Assembly (NCBI RefSeq): GCF_000744705.1
Contig: NZ_JQML01000001.1
Location: 4,722,017 to 4,786,016, forward strand
Length of the DNA stretch: 64,000 nucleotides
Source: Streptacidiphilus albus JL83
GTDB taxonomy: Bacteria; Actinomycetota; Actinomycetes; Streptomycetales; Streptomycetaceae
Direction of reading: 5' to 3'
Shown: positions 1 through 10,850 of the stretch, piece by piece
Layout of the letters: every line of letters begins with the position of its first letter
How positions within the stretch are numbered: the stretch's first letter is position 1
Translations under genes and position numbers: made by a program
The notes under the pieces: model-generated
What the model was told of the DNA's origin: nothing
Seen by the model: only the letters and a program-made list of their open reading frames with translations
Databases searched by the model: none

Positions 1-1352
1 CCTGCGCCGCGGCCCGGATCGGCGCGGTGCCCGCGCTGCTCTCGGACCGCGTGCCGACCGCCGCACTGGACGTGCTGCTGGCCCGGCTGCAGCCCGCCGT
101 CCTGCTGACGGAGGGTCCGCTGCTGCGCGCGGCGGCGGAGCAGGGCACCGACCTCACCCGCCATGCCGCCCGCACCCTCACCCTGGACCCGGGCCCCGGC
201 GCCCTCGCCGCGCTGCCGGACGACGGCCCGTGCCCGGTGCCGCGCCGCCACGACGACGATCCGCTGGTGGTGATCCACACCTCCGGGACCACCGGCGTCC
301 CCAAGCTGGTGGTGCACTCCACCACCACCCTGATCCGGCGGCTGGCCGGGTTCGAGGCGCGCCGCTGGCCGGTGCTGACCGCGCGCGGCGACGACACCGT
401 CGCCAGCGCCATCTCCTTCGCCCACGGCCGCGCGCTGGCCTGGACCGTCAGCGCGCTCTGGCACCGCCCGCGGCAGCTGGTGATCATCGACGACTGCGAC
501 CCGGCCGCCGCCCTGCCGGTGCTGCGCGCGCACCCGCCCACGGTGCTGGAGGCACTGCCGTCCGGCTACGTCCGCTGGCAGTCCTCGGCCGCGGAGCCGG
601 ACCATCCCTTCCGCGACGTGCGGCTGTTCATCAGCACCTTCGACGCCGTCCACCCGCCCACCGTGCGGACCCTGCTGGCCGCGACCCGCCACCGCCGTCC
701 GGTCTGGATGCAGGGCTGGGGACAGAGCGAGACCGGTCCGCTGTCCTTCCGCTTCTTCACCCGCCGGTCCCTGGCCGTCCGCGAGGGCCGGCACCCGACC
801 ACCCGCAACCTCGGCCGTCCGGTGCCGGGCCGGGTCGCGCTGCGGGTGGTCGACCCGCAGACCTTCGCGCCGCTCCCGCGCGGCCGCACCGGACTGGTGC
901 TCGCCCGGACCCGGGCGCGCTGCGTGGCCTACCTCGGCGAGGAGGAGCGGCTGCGGGAGAAGGTGCACGGCGCCTGGTTCAACACCGGGGACCTCGGCTC
1001 GCTCACCCCGAGCGGGGCACTGCTGCTGTTCGACCGCGAGGTCGACATGATCCCGGGCACCAGCTGCGTGGAGCTGGAGGACGTGCTGCACGACCGGCTC
1101 GCCGAGGTCGAGGAGGCCGTGCTGCTCGGAGCGCCCGGCCGGGACCCGCTGCCGCTGCTGGTCACCACCGGCGGCACGCTGGACCGCCACCGCTGGGCGC
1201 ACGCCGTGCACGACCTCCCGCCGCTGGACCAGCCGGTGCTGGTCGACCGCGACGCCGTGCCGCGCACGGCCACCGGCAAGGTGCGCCGGCACGAGCTGCG
1301 CCACCGCTACCTCCAGGGCGCGGCCGGCTTCGGCACCGGGCGGTGGACATGA
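1..1352 (+). CDS. Adenylate-forming (ANL superfamily) acyl-CoA synthetase/ligase, 5' end outside window
   Basis: Enzymes of this superfamily activate a carboxylic acid with ATP to an acyl-adenylate and pass it to CoA or a carrier protein. The ATP-binding P-loop HTSGTTGVPK lies at about 286-315. The adenylate motif QGWGQSE lies near 712-732, the NTGDLG/FDR core near 980-1032, and the C-terminal ATGKVRRHEL segment near 1270. The frame stays open to base 3 and the P-loop is only about 90 residues from the first GTG (27), whereas the family usually has 150 or more residues before it, so the true start is upstream. The stop overlaps the next start (ATGA), so the two genes are translationally coupled. 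Substrate unknown; a role in secondary metabolism is inferred from the neighbours. Confidence 0.88.
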   Translation, partial: CAAARIGAVPALLSDRVPTAALDVLLARLQPAVLLTEGPLLRAAAEQGTDLTRHAARTLTLDPGPGALAALPDDGPCPVPRRHDDDPLVVIHTSGTTGVPKLVVHSTTTLIRRLAGFEARRWPVLTARGDDTVASAISFAHGRALAWTVSALWHRPRQLVIIDDCDPAAALPVLRAHPPTVLEALPSGYVRWQSSAAEPDHPFRDVRLFISTFDAVHPPTVRTLLAATRHRRPVWMQGWGQSETGPLSFRFFTRRSLAVREGRHPTTRNLGRPVPGRVALRVVDPQTFAPLPRGRTGLVLARTRARCVAYLGEEERLREKVHGAWFNTGDLGSLTPSGALLLFDREVDMIPGTSCVELEDVLHDRLAEVEEAVLLGAPGRDPLPLLVTTGGTLDRHRWAHAVHDLPPLDQPVLVDRDAVPRTATGKVRRHELRHRYLQGAAGFGTGRWT

Positions 1353-2749
1353 CCGACCTCGACGTGGCCGTGGTCGGCGCCGGGATCTCCGGCCTGGCCG
1401 CCGCCCACCTGCTGCAGCGCGCGGGCCGCTCGGTGCAGGTCTTCGAGTCGGCGGAGCGGGTCGGCGGACGGATGGCCTGCACCCGCCTCGACGGCTACCT
1501 GATCGACGAGGGGGCGGAGACCATCGCCGCCCGCGGCTACCAGGCCACCTGGCGGCTGATCCGCGAGGTCGGCATCCCGACCTCCGGCATCCTGCCCATC
1601 GGCGGCGCGATCGCGGTCTGGCGGGGCGGCCGGGCGCACGCCCACCTGGGCCACCCCCGCGGACTGCTGACCGGGGCCGGGATGTCCTGGCGCGGACGCC
1701 TCGGCTGGCTCCGATTCACCGCCGAACTGATGGCCCGGCGGCGGGAGTTCGACCCCGACCGGCCGGAGTCCACGCCGCTGGGCGCGCGCACCGTCGCCGA
1801 GCACGGCCGGCGCTACCACCCGGACCTGCACGACTACCTGCTGCAGCCGCTGGCGAGCCACGGCTTCGGCTACCGTCCCGAACGCTCGACGCTGGCGCCG
1901 ATCGTGGCCTCCATGCTCGCGGTCGGCGGGGTGGGCGCGCAGTGGCTGACCTACGACACCGGGATGGACACCCTCGCCCGCGCGCTGGCGCGGCGCGTCC
2001 CGGTGCAACTGGGCCGGGCGGTCGCGGCGGTGCACACGGACCGGACCGCGCCCGACGGCGGCACGGCCCGGCTCTGCTTCGCCGACGGCAGCGAACTCAC
2101 GGCACGCCAGGTCCTGTTGTCGGTGCCCGCGCCGCTCGCCCGCGCGCTGCACCAGGACGCGCCGCCGCAGGAGCAGCCGTTCCTGGCGGCCTGCAGCTTC
2201 ACACCGATGCTCAAGGTCTCCTGCCTGCTCGACCGGCCGCTGCCCAGCCCGACCCGCAGCCCCTCCTACGCGCTGTCGGTGCCGGCCCGCGAGAGCAAGG
2301 TGCTGGCCGGGCTGATCCTCGACCACATCAAGGCCTCCGGCCGCGCGCCGGAGGGCCGCGGCCTGGTCAGCCTCTTCGTCTCGCCCTGGACCAGCCCGGC
2401 GCTGCTGGAGGCCCCCGACGGGACGGTGGCCGCCACCATCACCACCGAGGCCGAGCGCTACCTCCCCGGCCTGTCGGCCGCGACCCTGCGCACCGTCGTC
2501 CACCGGTTCCGGCACGGACTGCCCGAGTCCACGCCCGCCGCGCTGCGGCTGCGCGCCGACTTCGCCCGGCGGCCCCCCTCCCGGATCGAGTACGCGGGGG
2601 ACTGGACGCTGCTCCGCCCCAGCAGCGAGGGGGCGGTCCGCTCGGCGGAACTCGCCGTCCGCCGGATCTGCGCCTCACGGCGGAGTGCGCCCCGCGCCCC
2701 TGCCGGCGCGGCGCGCGCGGGCGCCTCCGGCACCGCGGCCGACGGGTGA
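1349..2749 (+). CDS. FAD-dependent amine-oxidase/protoporphyrinogen-oxidase-like oxidoreductase
   Basis: A 466-residue flavoprotein. The N-terminal Rossmann motif VVGAGISGLAAAHLL (residues about 8-22) is followed by the ERVGGRM second motif that binds the FAD ribose. The C-terminal YAGDWTLLRPSSEGAV block is the FAD-closing motif of the PF01593 amine oxidase family. It starts at an ATG overlapping the upstream stop by 4 bp. Members oxidise amines, porphyrinogens or polyenes; the substrate cannot be read from the sequence. Coupling to an acyl-activating enzyme and proximity to a prenyl-diphosphate methyltransferase-like gene suggest tailoring of a small molecule. Confidence 0.87.
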   Translation: MTDLDVAVVGAGISGLAAAHLLQRAGRSVQVFESAERVGGRMACTRLDGYLIDEGAETIAARGYQATWRLIREVGIPTSGILPIGGAIAVWRGGRAHAHLGHPRGLLTGAGMSWRGRLGWLRFTAELMARRREFDPDRPESTPLGARTVAEHGRRYHPDLHDYLLQPLASHGFGYRPERSTLAPIVASMLAVGGVGAQWLTYDTGMDTLARALARRVPVQLGRAVAAVHTDRTAPDGGTARLCFADGSELTARQVLLSVPAPLARALHQDAPPQEQPFLAACSFTPMLKVSCLLDRPLPSPTRSPSYALSVPARESKVLAGLILDHIKASGRAPEGRGLVSLFVSPWTSPALLEAPDGTVAATITTEAERYLPGLSAATLRTVVHRFRHGLPESTPAALRLRADFARRPPSRIEYAGDWTLLRPSSEGAVRSAELAVRRICASRRSAPRAPAGAARAGASGTAADG

Positions 2750-2827
2750 AGCCGTCCGGCCGGACCGTCCGGACCCGGACCCGAACCCAGACCCAGCAGA
2801 CACACCGCACCCACCTCAGGAGTCACC

Positions 2828-3169
2828 ATGCCCCGCACCGTGCCCCGCGCCGTGCTCGCCGCCCTGCTCGCCGCCACCGCCCTGCTCGGCGTCTGCGCGG
2901 CCCCCGCGCAGGCCGCCAACGGCCAGATCGTCCTGTTCTCGACCGAGTTCCAGCAGCTGAAGACCTACCAGGACCCGGTCGGCTGCCAGCAGCTGCCGCC
3001 GACCGCCCATGTCCTGGACAACCTCACCGACCAGCCGGTCATGGTCTACGCGGACCCCTTCTGCACCATCCCGGCCACGCTGCCGGTCAGCGGCCTGGGC
3101 GTGCTGCGCCCGGGCTACGGCAGCCATGTGACCGGCATCGGCAGCTTCTCCGTCCCGGCGGCCTCCTAG
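2828..3169 (+). CDS. Small secreted protein of unknown function
   Basis: 113 residues with an AGGAG ribosome binding site 6 bases upstream of the ATG. A classic Sec signal peptide (basic start, Ala/Leu core, cleavage after APAQA near residue 29) leaves about 84 mature residues. The mature part has two cysteines (GCQQ and PFCT) that could form one disulfide, and a Gly/aromatic-rich end (PGYGSHV, IGSFSV) faintly like beta/gamma-crystallin-type secreted proteins. I do not recognise the family. It sits between an FAD enzyme and a methyltransferase on the same strand, but whether it belongs to that pathway is unclear. Confidence 0.8.
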   Translation: MPRTVPRAVLAALLAATALLGVCAAPAQAANGQIVLFSTEFQQLKTYQDPVGCQQLPPTAHVLDNLTDQPVMVYADPFCTIPATLPVSGLGVLRPGYGSHVTGIGSFSVPAAS

Positions 3170-3246
3170 CCGGCCCGCCGGTTCCCGTGCCCTCCGTCCA
3201 ACGCATCCAGAGCGCCAACGCATCCAGAGTGAATGAGAGAACTGCT

Positions 3247-4128
3247 GTGACCACGCAGGACATCGTCGACAGCCCGAGCCGGACCGTGATCCGTGACGCC
3301 TACGAGGAGCGACTCGCGGCCTACTGGAACACCAAGCAGAACGACCCGGTCAACCTGCTGCTCGGCGAGATCGACGGCCTGTACCACCACCACTACGGGG
3401 TCGGCGACTACGACCCGGCGATCCTGGACGGCGCCCCCGAGCAGCGCGAGGAGAACATCGTCCGGGAGCTGCACCGGCTGGAGAACGCCCAGGCGGAGCT
3501 GATCGCGCAGAGCCTGGCGGGCCTCGGCCCGCAGGACCGGGTCCTCGACGCCGGTTCGGGGCGCGGCGGCACCTCCTTCCTGCTGCACGACCGCTACGGC
3601 TGCCGGGTGGACGGCGCCAACATCTCCGAGTACCACCTGGAGTTCAGCCGCCGCGCCGCGCGGCAGCGGGGCTACCAGGACAAGGTGCGGTTCCACTTCC
3701 GGAACATGGTCGACACCGGCTTCGCCGACGCCTCCTTCCAGGGCGTGGTCACCAACGAGACCACGATGTACGTCGACCTCCCGGAGCTGTTCGGCGAGTT
3801 CGCCAGGGTCCTGGAGCCCGGCGGCCGCTACGTCTGCATCACCTGGTGCCGCAACGACCTGGTCGCCGACAGCAGCCCGGAGAGCGAGGAGATCGACCGC
3901 CACTACCTCTCCCGGATGCACCGCCGCAGCACCTACTTCTCCGCGCTGGCCGAGACCGGTCTGGTGCCGGTCAGCGTGGTCGACCTGACCAGTGAGGCGA
4001 TCCCCTACTGGGAGCTGCGCACCCACAGCAGCCACCGCACCGGGATCGAGCAGCCGTTCATCGACGCGTACCGGGCCAACCGGATGAACTTCCTGCTGAT
4101 CGTCGCCGAGAACATGAGCCCCCGGTAG
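3247..4128 (+). CDS. Geranyl-diphosphate C-methyltransferase-like SAM methyltransferase
   Basis: 293 residues from the GTG at 3247; a much longer open frame upstream is not coding. The N-terminal YHHHYGVG (46-53), preceded by VNLLLGEIDGL, is the hallmark of the geranyl diphosphate 2-C-methyltransferase family of 2-methylisoborneol producers. The SAM loop LDAGSGRGG is at 100-108, and NETTMYVDL (170-178) carries the conserved acidic residue (E171). YWELR and TGIE near the C-terminus also match. Family members methylate a prenyl diphosphate to give non-canonical C11 or C16 terpene precursors. No terpene cyclase lies in the window, so a partner would be upstream. Exact substrate (IPP, GPP or FPP) is not determinable. 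Confidence 0.88.
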   Translation: MTTQDIVDSPSRTVIRDAYEERLAAYWNTKQNDPVNLLLGEIDGLYHHHYGVGDYDPAILDGAPEQREENIVRELHRLENAQAELIAQSLAGLGPQDRVLDAGSGRGGTSFLLHDRYGCRVDGANISEYHLEFSRRAARQRGYQDKVRFHFRNMVDTGFADASFQGVVTNETTMYVDLPELFGEFARVLEPGGRYVCITWCRNDLVADSSPESEEIDRHYLSRMHRRSTYFSALAETGLVPVSVVDLTSEAIPYWELRTHSSHRTGIEQPFIDAYRANRMNFLLIVAENMSPR

Positions 4129-4196
4129 CGGCAGCCGCGCCCCGTCCCGCCCCGCCGCCGACTCCGGGCCGGCGGCGGCCGGGGCGAAATCACATG

Positions 4197-4219
4197 GCAT
4201 GTCGGACATGCGAATGTCC
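4197..4219. promoter_or_regulatory. Two overlapping dyads, probable operator
   Basis: GCATGTC-G-GACATGC (4197-4211) is a perfect 15-bp palindrome, and GGACAT-GCGA-ATGTCC (4204-4219) is a second perfect dyad sharing its right arm. The result is three alternating half-sites. They lie 75-100 bp before the next gene in an unusually A/T-rich stretch, with a possible -10 (TATGTA) near 4225. This is the geometry of a repressor operator; the regulator is not identified. Confidence 0.5.
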
Positions 4220-4293
4220 ATACCTTATGTAAATGTTTCAGCAGTAGTCCCACCCCGCCAATGGCCTACGCCGATCCGGAGTGCGTACCCACC

Positions 4294-5304
4294 ATGGCTG
4301 TTCCCCGCGCCCTCGTCCTCGCCCTCCTCCCCGCCGCCGCACTCGCCGCCCCGACCCTGGTCGACGTGGCAGTGGCGGCCGGTCCCGCCTTCGCCGCCGC
4401 CCCCGCGAAGCACGGCGGGGGGCGGGCCGCCGAGCACCGGGCGCCGCGCGGACTCCGCTCGCTCGACCGGGGGACAGTCGGCCGGGGGACAGTCGACCGG
4501 GGAGCAGCCGGCCGGGGAGCCGCCGGGCACCACCTGGCGCCGGGCCGGGCGACGGGGTCCAACCCCTACACGGGACACGGTCTGACGATCGTTCTGCCGG
4601 ACGGCCGGCACGTCCGCTTCATCGAGCCCGCACCGCCCGCGTCGGCCGCCCCGGCCGCGCCACCGACCGGGTCGCCGTCGGCGGCCGCCCCCACCGCAGC
4701 CGCCTCCGCCGGCCCGGCGCCCGGCTCCGCCGGACGGGGGACCGGCTCCGCTCCGGGCGACGCCGATCCCCCGTCCGGCGCGGTCACGGGCCGGACGGTG
4801 CTGCCGGTGCCGGTCATCCAGTCGCTGTTCCCGCCGCTGGCCGGCGGGGCGGCCGCGGGGTCCGGCGCCCCGGCTGACACCTCCGCCCCCGGCGCGCCGC
4901 CGACCTCCGACGCTCCGCCGAACGGCGGAACCTCGGCGACGGAGGGCACCCCGATCGGCCGGACCGGTGCGGGTGCTCCCGGGGCGGGGAGCGCCGCGTC
5001 CGCCACCGCCGGCCGACTGCCCTCCGCCGCCGTCACCGGAACGGGCGGAACCGCCGGGGACGCGGTGGCGCCCGCACCGGCGGTCGGCCGGATCGCCCCG
5101 GCCTGGCCGCCGGTGCCGGCCGGACCGCCGCCGCTGGGCCCGCAGTCGCTCGCCCGCCCGCAGCCGGTGGACCTGGTCCCGCCCCGCGACGCCGAGGCCG
5201 ACTACAGCGGGACGCTGCGGCACCGGCTGCTGCCGCTGGGTCTGGGTCTGGCCCTGATCGGCGCGGGGGCCGCGCTCTTCGGCTGGAAGCTGCGGCGGCT
5301 CTAA
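4294..5304 (+). CDS. Ala/Pro/Gly-rich secreted or surface protein with C-terminal membrane anchor
   Basis: 336 residues from the ATG at 4294, chosen because it begins a signal peptide (MAVPRALVLALLPAAALAA); the in-frame ATG at 4261 would add a polar N-terminus with no ribosome binding site. A long low-complexity Ala/Pro/Gly/Thr region follows. A hydrophobic helix (LGLGLALIGAGAALFG) and a short basic tail (WKLRRL) end the protein, so it is probably exported and anchored at the membrane with the bulk outside. No catalytic domain is recognisable. Between about 4461 and 4525 the sequence is a run of short imperfect repeats of CCGGGG(A/G)(A/G)CAG. Confidence 0.75.
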   Translation: MAVPRALVLALLPAAALAAPTLVDVAVAAGPAFAAAPAKHGGGRAAEHRAPRGLRSLDRGTVGRGTVDRGAAGRGAAGHHLAPGRATGSNPYTGHGLTIVLPDGRHVRFIEPAPPASAAPAAPPTGSPSAAAPTAAASAGPAPGSAGRGTGSAPGDADPPSGAVTGRTVLPVPVIQSLFPPLAGGAAAGSGAPADTSAPGAPPTSDAPPNGGTSATEGTPIGRTGAGAPGAGSAASATAGRLPSAAVTGTGGTAGDAVAPAPAVGRIAPAWPPVPAGPPPLGPQSLARPQPVDLVPPRDAEADYSGTLRHRLLPLGLGLALIGAGAALFGWKLRRL

Positions 5305-5359
5305 CCGGGCACACCAGTTCTACGAGGTCCAGCCCTCAGCCACCTCCGGGTGGGAGAGA

Positions 5360-5926
5360 ATGGCAAGTATGAACATGCCGATGAACGCGCGGCCCGAAGA
5401 CGGCCCCCAGGTCCTGATCGTCGGTCCCGACGGGATTCCCGTCGGCGGCCTGCCCCAGAGTGCGGGCGGGGGTGAGTCCCGGGAGCTCCCGATCACCGAG
5501 ATGGTGGAGCAGCCGGCCAAGGTCATGCGGATCGGCAGCATGATCAAGCAGTTGCTGGAGGAGGTCCGCCAGGCCCCGCTGGACGAGGCCAGCCGGGTCC
5601 GGCTGAAGGAGATCCACGCCAGCTCGGTGAAGGAGCTGGAGGCCGGCCTGGCTCCGGAGCTGGTGGAGGAACTGGAGCGGCTGTCGCTGCCGTTCACCGA
5701 GGAGGCCATTCCCAGCGAGGCCGAACTGCGGATCGCCCAGGCCCAGTTGGTGGGCTGGCTGGAGGGCCTGTTCCACGGCATCCAGACCGCGCTGTTCGCC
5801 CAGCAGATGGCCGCCCGCGCCCAGTTGGAGCAGATGCGCCGGGCCCTGCCCCCGGGCGCCGCCGGTTCGGACCAGGACGACGACGACAGCGGCCACGGCC
5901 ACCTCCGCTCCGGCCCGTACCTGTAG
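5360..5926 (+). CDS. bpa: Bacterial proteasome activator
   Basis: 188 residues from the first ATG; in-frame ATGs at 5369 and 5378 are equally plausible because the GGGAGAG sequence lies only 3 bases before 5360. The central helical part (MVEQPAKVMRIGSMIKQLL to LVGWLEGLFHGIQ) matches the Bpa/BpaP (DUF2587) family, ATP-independent rings that dock on the 20S proteasome and open its gate for unfolded substrates. The protein ends in GPYL, like the GQYL docking motif of the mycobacterial protein, which inserts into proteasome pockets. An acidic DQDDDDS linker precedes it. The proteasome genes themselves are not in the window. Confidence 0.95.
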   Translation: MASMNMPMNARPEDGPQVLIVGPDGIPVGGLPQSAGGGESRELPITEMVEQPAKVMRIGSMIKQLLEEVRQAPLDEASRVRLKEIHASSVKELEAGLAPELVEELERLSLPFTEEAIPSEAELRIAQAQLVGWLEGLFHGIQTALFAQQMAARAQLEQMRRALPPGAAGSDQDDDDSGHGHLRSGPYL

Positions 5927-6103
5927 GCGGCCGGCAAGGAGCTGAAACGTACCTGTAGGAGAGTCAGCACCGAGTTGCGGTGCGGATCCTTGTACGGATC
6001 CGGCGCGACGCGGGTCGGCTGCGCCCGCTAGCCTTACGCCTTGGTACGCGATGGGCGCCGATCGCTGGCATGCGCTTCCGCGCGCCGGGGGGAAGAGACA
6101 CTG

Positions 6104-7723
<1,620 letters not shown>

Positions 7724-7890
7724 TCCGGCGGGGCGCAGCCGCGGCGGGGGCGGCCGGACGGCCTCCACGCGCGTCCCCGGAAACCGGTAGCGTGCTCAGA
7801 AGGACCTGCGCGCGGGCCGTGCAGGATACACAGCGGGTGACCAACCCGGCGACACCGGGTGCACAGACGGATGACCGACGGCGGAGAGTA

Positions 7891-9627
7891 ATGGCAGACA
7901 ACGAGCACGCCGGTGGCGCTGACGGCACGGAGCCGCAGCGCGACTCCGCCGCCCCCTTCAGTGGCGAGAACGACGAGAACGCGGTAACGGAGGCGACCCC
8001 CGTCCAGGACGGCCGCCCCGCGCCGGATCCGGGCCACCCGCAGACCTGGGTCGAGCAGCCGTCCGCCCAGCCCGCCCCGGTGCCCCAGGAAGGTCGGATC
8101 ACCTCGACCAGCGGGCTGAGCGTCTTCGGCGAGGGCCGCTACCAGCTCACCCGCCGGCTCGGCCGGGGCGGCATGGCCGAGGTCTTCGCCGCCCACGACA
8201 TCCGGCTCGGCCGGACCGTCGCGGTCAAGGTGCTCCGCCCCGACCTGGCCGAGGACGCCATCGCCCGGATGCGGTTCACCCGCGAGGCGCACGCCGTCGC
8301 CTCGCTGAACCACCACGCCGTCGTCGCCGTGTACGACACCGGCGAGGAGGCCCACGACGGGGAGTCCGTCCCCTACATCGTGATGGAGCTGGTCGAGGGC
8401 CACACCGTCCGCGAGCTGCTGCAGAGCGAGGAGCCGCCGCCGGTCGACCAGGCGCTGATCATCTCGGCCGGGATCCTGGAGGCACTGGCGTACAGCCACC
8501 GCCACGGCATCGTGCACCGGGACATCAAGCCCGCCAACGTGATCATCACCAACACCGGCGCGGTCAAGGTGATGGACTTCGGCATCGCCCGCGCCCTCAC
8601 CGGCGCGAGCAGCACCATGACCCAGACCGGCATGGTCATGGGGACGCCGCAGTACCTCTCGCCCGAGCAGGCGCTGGGCAAGCCGGTCGACCACCGCTCC
8701 GACCTCTACGCCACCGGCTGCATGCTCTACGAGCTGCTGACGCTGCGCCCGCCGTTCACCGGCGACACCCCGCTCTCGGTGGTCTACCAGCATGTCCAGG
8801 ACCCCCCGGTGCCGCCCTCGCAGGCCAACGGCCGGGTGCCGGCGGTGCTGGACGCGCTGGTGCTGCGCTCGCTGGCGAAGGACCCGGACGACCGCTTCCA
8901 GAGCGCCGACGAGATGCGCGCCCACGTCCAGCACGCGCTGCGCACCATGCACCAGGGCACCGCCATGACCGAGGTGCTGCCCGCCGCGGCGGCCGGTGCG
9001 GCGGACGGGATGGCGGCGACCCGGATCGGCGACCCCAACGCGCTCACCACCGCGATGGGACAGGTCGGCAACGGCAACCCGGTCACCCCGGTGATGGGGA
9101 CCCCGCAGGCGCCGGCCGGGCCCAACGGGCCCGGAAGCCCCCGTCCCCCGGTCTACGACGACCGGTACGACGACGACCACGACGACCGCAACAGCCGTCG
9201 GGCGATCTTCGCGGTGATCGCGGTGCTGGTCGCCATCGCGGCGATCACCATCGGGGTGGCGCTGGCGATGAACAAGAACCACGGCGGCACGCCCACGCCG
9301 GCGGACAGCTCCACCGCCACCACCTCCCCGACGAACACCCTGCCGCCGACCGAGTCCAGCACCCCCTCGGACACCGCCTCGACCACGCCGGACGCCTCGC
9401 CGACCCCCTCCGACAGCTACACGCCCAGCTGGCCGCCGTCGCCGCCGCCCTCCGCCTCGACGACGCCGAGCGCCTCGACGACGCCGAGCGCCAGCAGCAC
9501 CCCCTCGGACACCGGTTCGGCCACCCCGACCGGCAGCAGCAGCGCCACCGGCAACCCCAGCGGCACCGCCACCGCCTCGTCCACCGCCAAGGCGGCCGGC
9601 AACGGCGGGGTGGACGGCACCACCTGA
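7891..9627 (+). CDS. Membrane-anchored PknB-type serine/threonine protein kinase with Ser/Thr-rich external tail
   Basis: 578 residues from the ATG at 7891, preceded by GGAGAG. A polar N-terminal extension of about 80 residues precedes a complete kinase domain: GRGGMAEVFAA, VAVKVL, HRDIKPANVI, DFGIA, and GTPQYLSPEQALGKP almost identical to the upstream kinase. One membrane helix (AIFAVIAVLVAIAAITIGVALA) is followed by about 110 residues of Ser/Thr/Pro repeats (TPSAST, TPSDT), probably wall-spanning. The two tandem kinases look like an old duplication. In Streptomyces coelicolor a similar kinase pair lies near a bkd operon and an orphan response regulator (from memory), matching the order here. 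Confidence 0.95.
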   Translation: MADNEHAGGADGTEPQRDSAAPFSGENDENAVTEATPVQDGRPAPDPGHPQTWVEQPSAQPAPVPQEGRITSTSGLSVFGEGRYQLTRRLGRGGMAEVFAAHDIRLGRTVAVKVLRPDLAEDAIARMRFTREAHAVASLNHHAVVAVYDTGEEAHDGESVPYIVMELVEGHTVRELLQSEEPPPVDQALIISAGILEALAYSHRHGIVHRDIKPANVIITNTGAVKVMDFGIARALTGASSTMTQTGMVMGTPQYLSPEQALGKPVDHRSDLYATGCMLYELLTLRPPFTGDTPLSVVYQHVQDPPVPPSQANGRVPAVLDALVLRSLAKDPDDRFQSADEMRAHVQHALRTMHQGTAMTEVLPAAAAGAADGMAATRIGDPNALTTAMGQVGNGNPVTPVMGTPQAPAGPNGPGSPRPPVYDDRYDDDHDDRNSRRAIFAVIAVLVAIAAITIGVALAMNKNHGGTPTPADSSTATTSPTNTLPPTESSTPSDTASTTPDASPTPSDSYTPSWPPSPPPSASTTPSASTTPSASSTPSDTGSATPTGSSSATGNPSGTATASSTAKAAGNGGVDGTT

Positions 9628-9668
9628 CGCACCGTCGTCCCAGCCCGCACGCCTGCGCGAACCGCCCG

Positions 9669-10745
9669 TCAGTTCGCGCAGGCGTCCAGCACCTGTTCGT
9701 ACTCGGCGCACCACCAGACGATCTGCGCCGCCGCGGCCGGGAACAGCGGGTCGGCCCGCAGGTCCCGGCGCTGGTAGCGCCAGCGCAGCATCCAGAAGTC
9801 GTTGAGCCGCTCCCACCAGACCCGGTGCACGCCGGCCGCCAGCTGCTCCGGGGTGCTGCCCGACTCCGCGCGGTAGGCGCGGGCGTAGTGGCGCACCCGG
9901 GACAGGTCGAGCACCCCGGTCTCCGGGTGGTGGAAGAAGAGCGTGGCCGCGCGGACCGCCTCCTCGGTGCGGGGCCGGAGCCCGAGCCGGTCCCAGTCCA
10001 GCACCGCGACCGGCTCCGCCGCCCGCCCCTCGCCCCGGTACAGCAGGTTCAGCGGATGGAAGTCCCCGTGCACCCAGCCCGTGGGCGGAGCGGTCCGCGC
10101 GGCGGGCCGGCGGTGGGCGTGGGCGGCGAGCAGTTCCCGGCGCTCCCGCAGCCGACGCCGGGCCAGCTCGTCCAGGGGCTGCTGCGGGACCCGTAACCGG
10201 GCCAGCGAGAGCAGGGTGCTGATGGTCCGGTCGGTGTCGGCGGGATCGACCCCGGCCGTCGGCGGCGGCTGCTCGAACGGCGGGTGGAGCCGGTCGAGCG
10301 CGCGGTGCAGCCGCCCGAGCAGGGCGCCCAGTGCGGCGCACTGCCGGTGGTCCAGCGACCGCCCGCTGCGGTGCTCGCCCTCGACCCACGGGAAGAGCGC
10401 GTAGCGGCGTCCGCGCCGGAGGACGCAGGTCCGCCCGTCCGCGGCGGCCAGCGGCGGCACGGCGGGCAGGCCGAGGTCGCGCAGCCCGGCCATCGCCCGG
10501 TGCTGGTCGAGGATGGCGCCGCTGGAGGAGTGCCCGGCGTCGTCGAGGTACTGCTTGAGGAAGTAGCCGCCCCCGGGGCCGGTGAGCCGCACCCCCCGGT
10601 TGAGCAGCCCCTGGCTCACCCGTTCGGCCGCCTGTGCGTCGATGTCCTGGTAGTGCCGCAGTACCGCCGCGACCGGGATCCCGTGCACCGTGTCCGCCGC
10701 CGGCTCCACCGCGGTCCGGTCCTGCACGGCCCGATCCTGTGTCAC
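9669..10745 (-). CDS. Aminoglycoside-phosphotransferase-family kinase
   Basis: 358 residues if started at the GTG at 10745; the open frame reaches 10799, and another GTG at 10688 is possible, as no strong ribosome binding site decides it. The fold is that of APH/choline kinases: the ATP-side GGYFLKQY lysine strand, the Brenner motif WVHGDFHPLNLLY (catalytic Asp) and the metal-binding AVLDWDRLG. These enzymes phosphorylate hydroxyls of small molecules. This orphan next to two-component and kinase genes is not evidence for drug resistance. It converges with the second kinase gene. Confidence 0.85.
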   Translation of the reverse strand: MTQDRAVQDRTAVEPAADTVHGIPVAAVLRHYQDIDAQAAERVSQGLLNRGVRLTGPGGGYFLKQYLDDAGHSSSGAILDQHRAMAGLRDLGLPAVPPLAAADGRTCVLRRGRRYALFPWVEGEHRSGRSLDHRQCAALGALLGRLHRALDRLHPPFEQPPPTAGVDPADTDRTISTLLSLARLRVPQQPLDELARRRLRERRELLAAHAHRRPAARTAPPTGWVHGDFHPLNLLYRGEGRAAEPVAVLDWDRLGLRPRTEEAVRAATLFFHHPETGVLDLSRVRHYARAYRAESGSTPEQLAAGVHRVWWERLNDFWMLRWRYQRRDLRADPLFPAAAAQIVWWCAEYEQVLDACAN

Positions 10746-10850
10746 GCGGCAGATGCTACGCCCGGAACCACCGCCGTCAGGGCGGATTCCGTCGAGCACC
10801 CCACCTCCGGGGGACGGCTGCGGTACGGGCGGACGCCCCGGGCCCCTGGC

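Noticed and set aside
4261-4293. Upstream ATG at 4261 as start of the surface protein
   Set aside because: It lacks a ribosome binding site and would bury the signal peptide behind a polar stretch.
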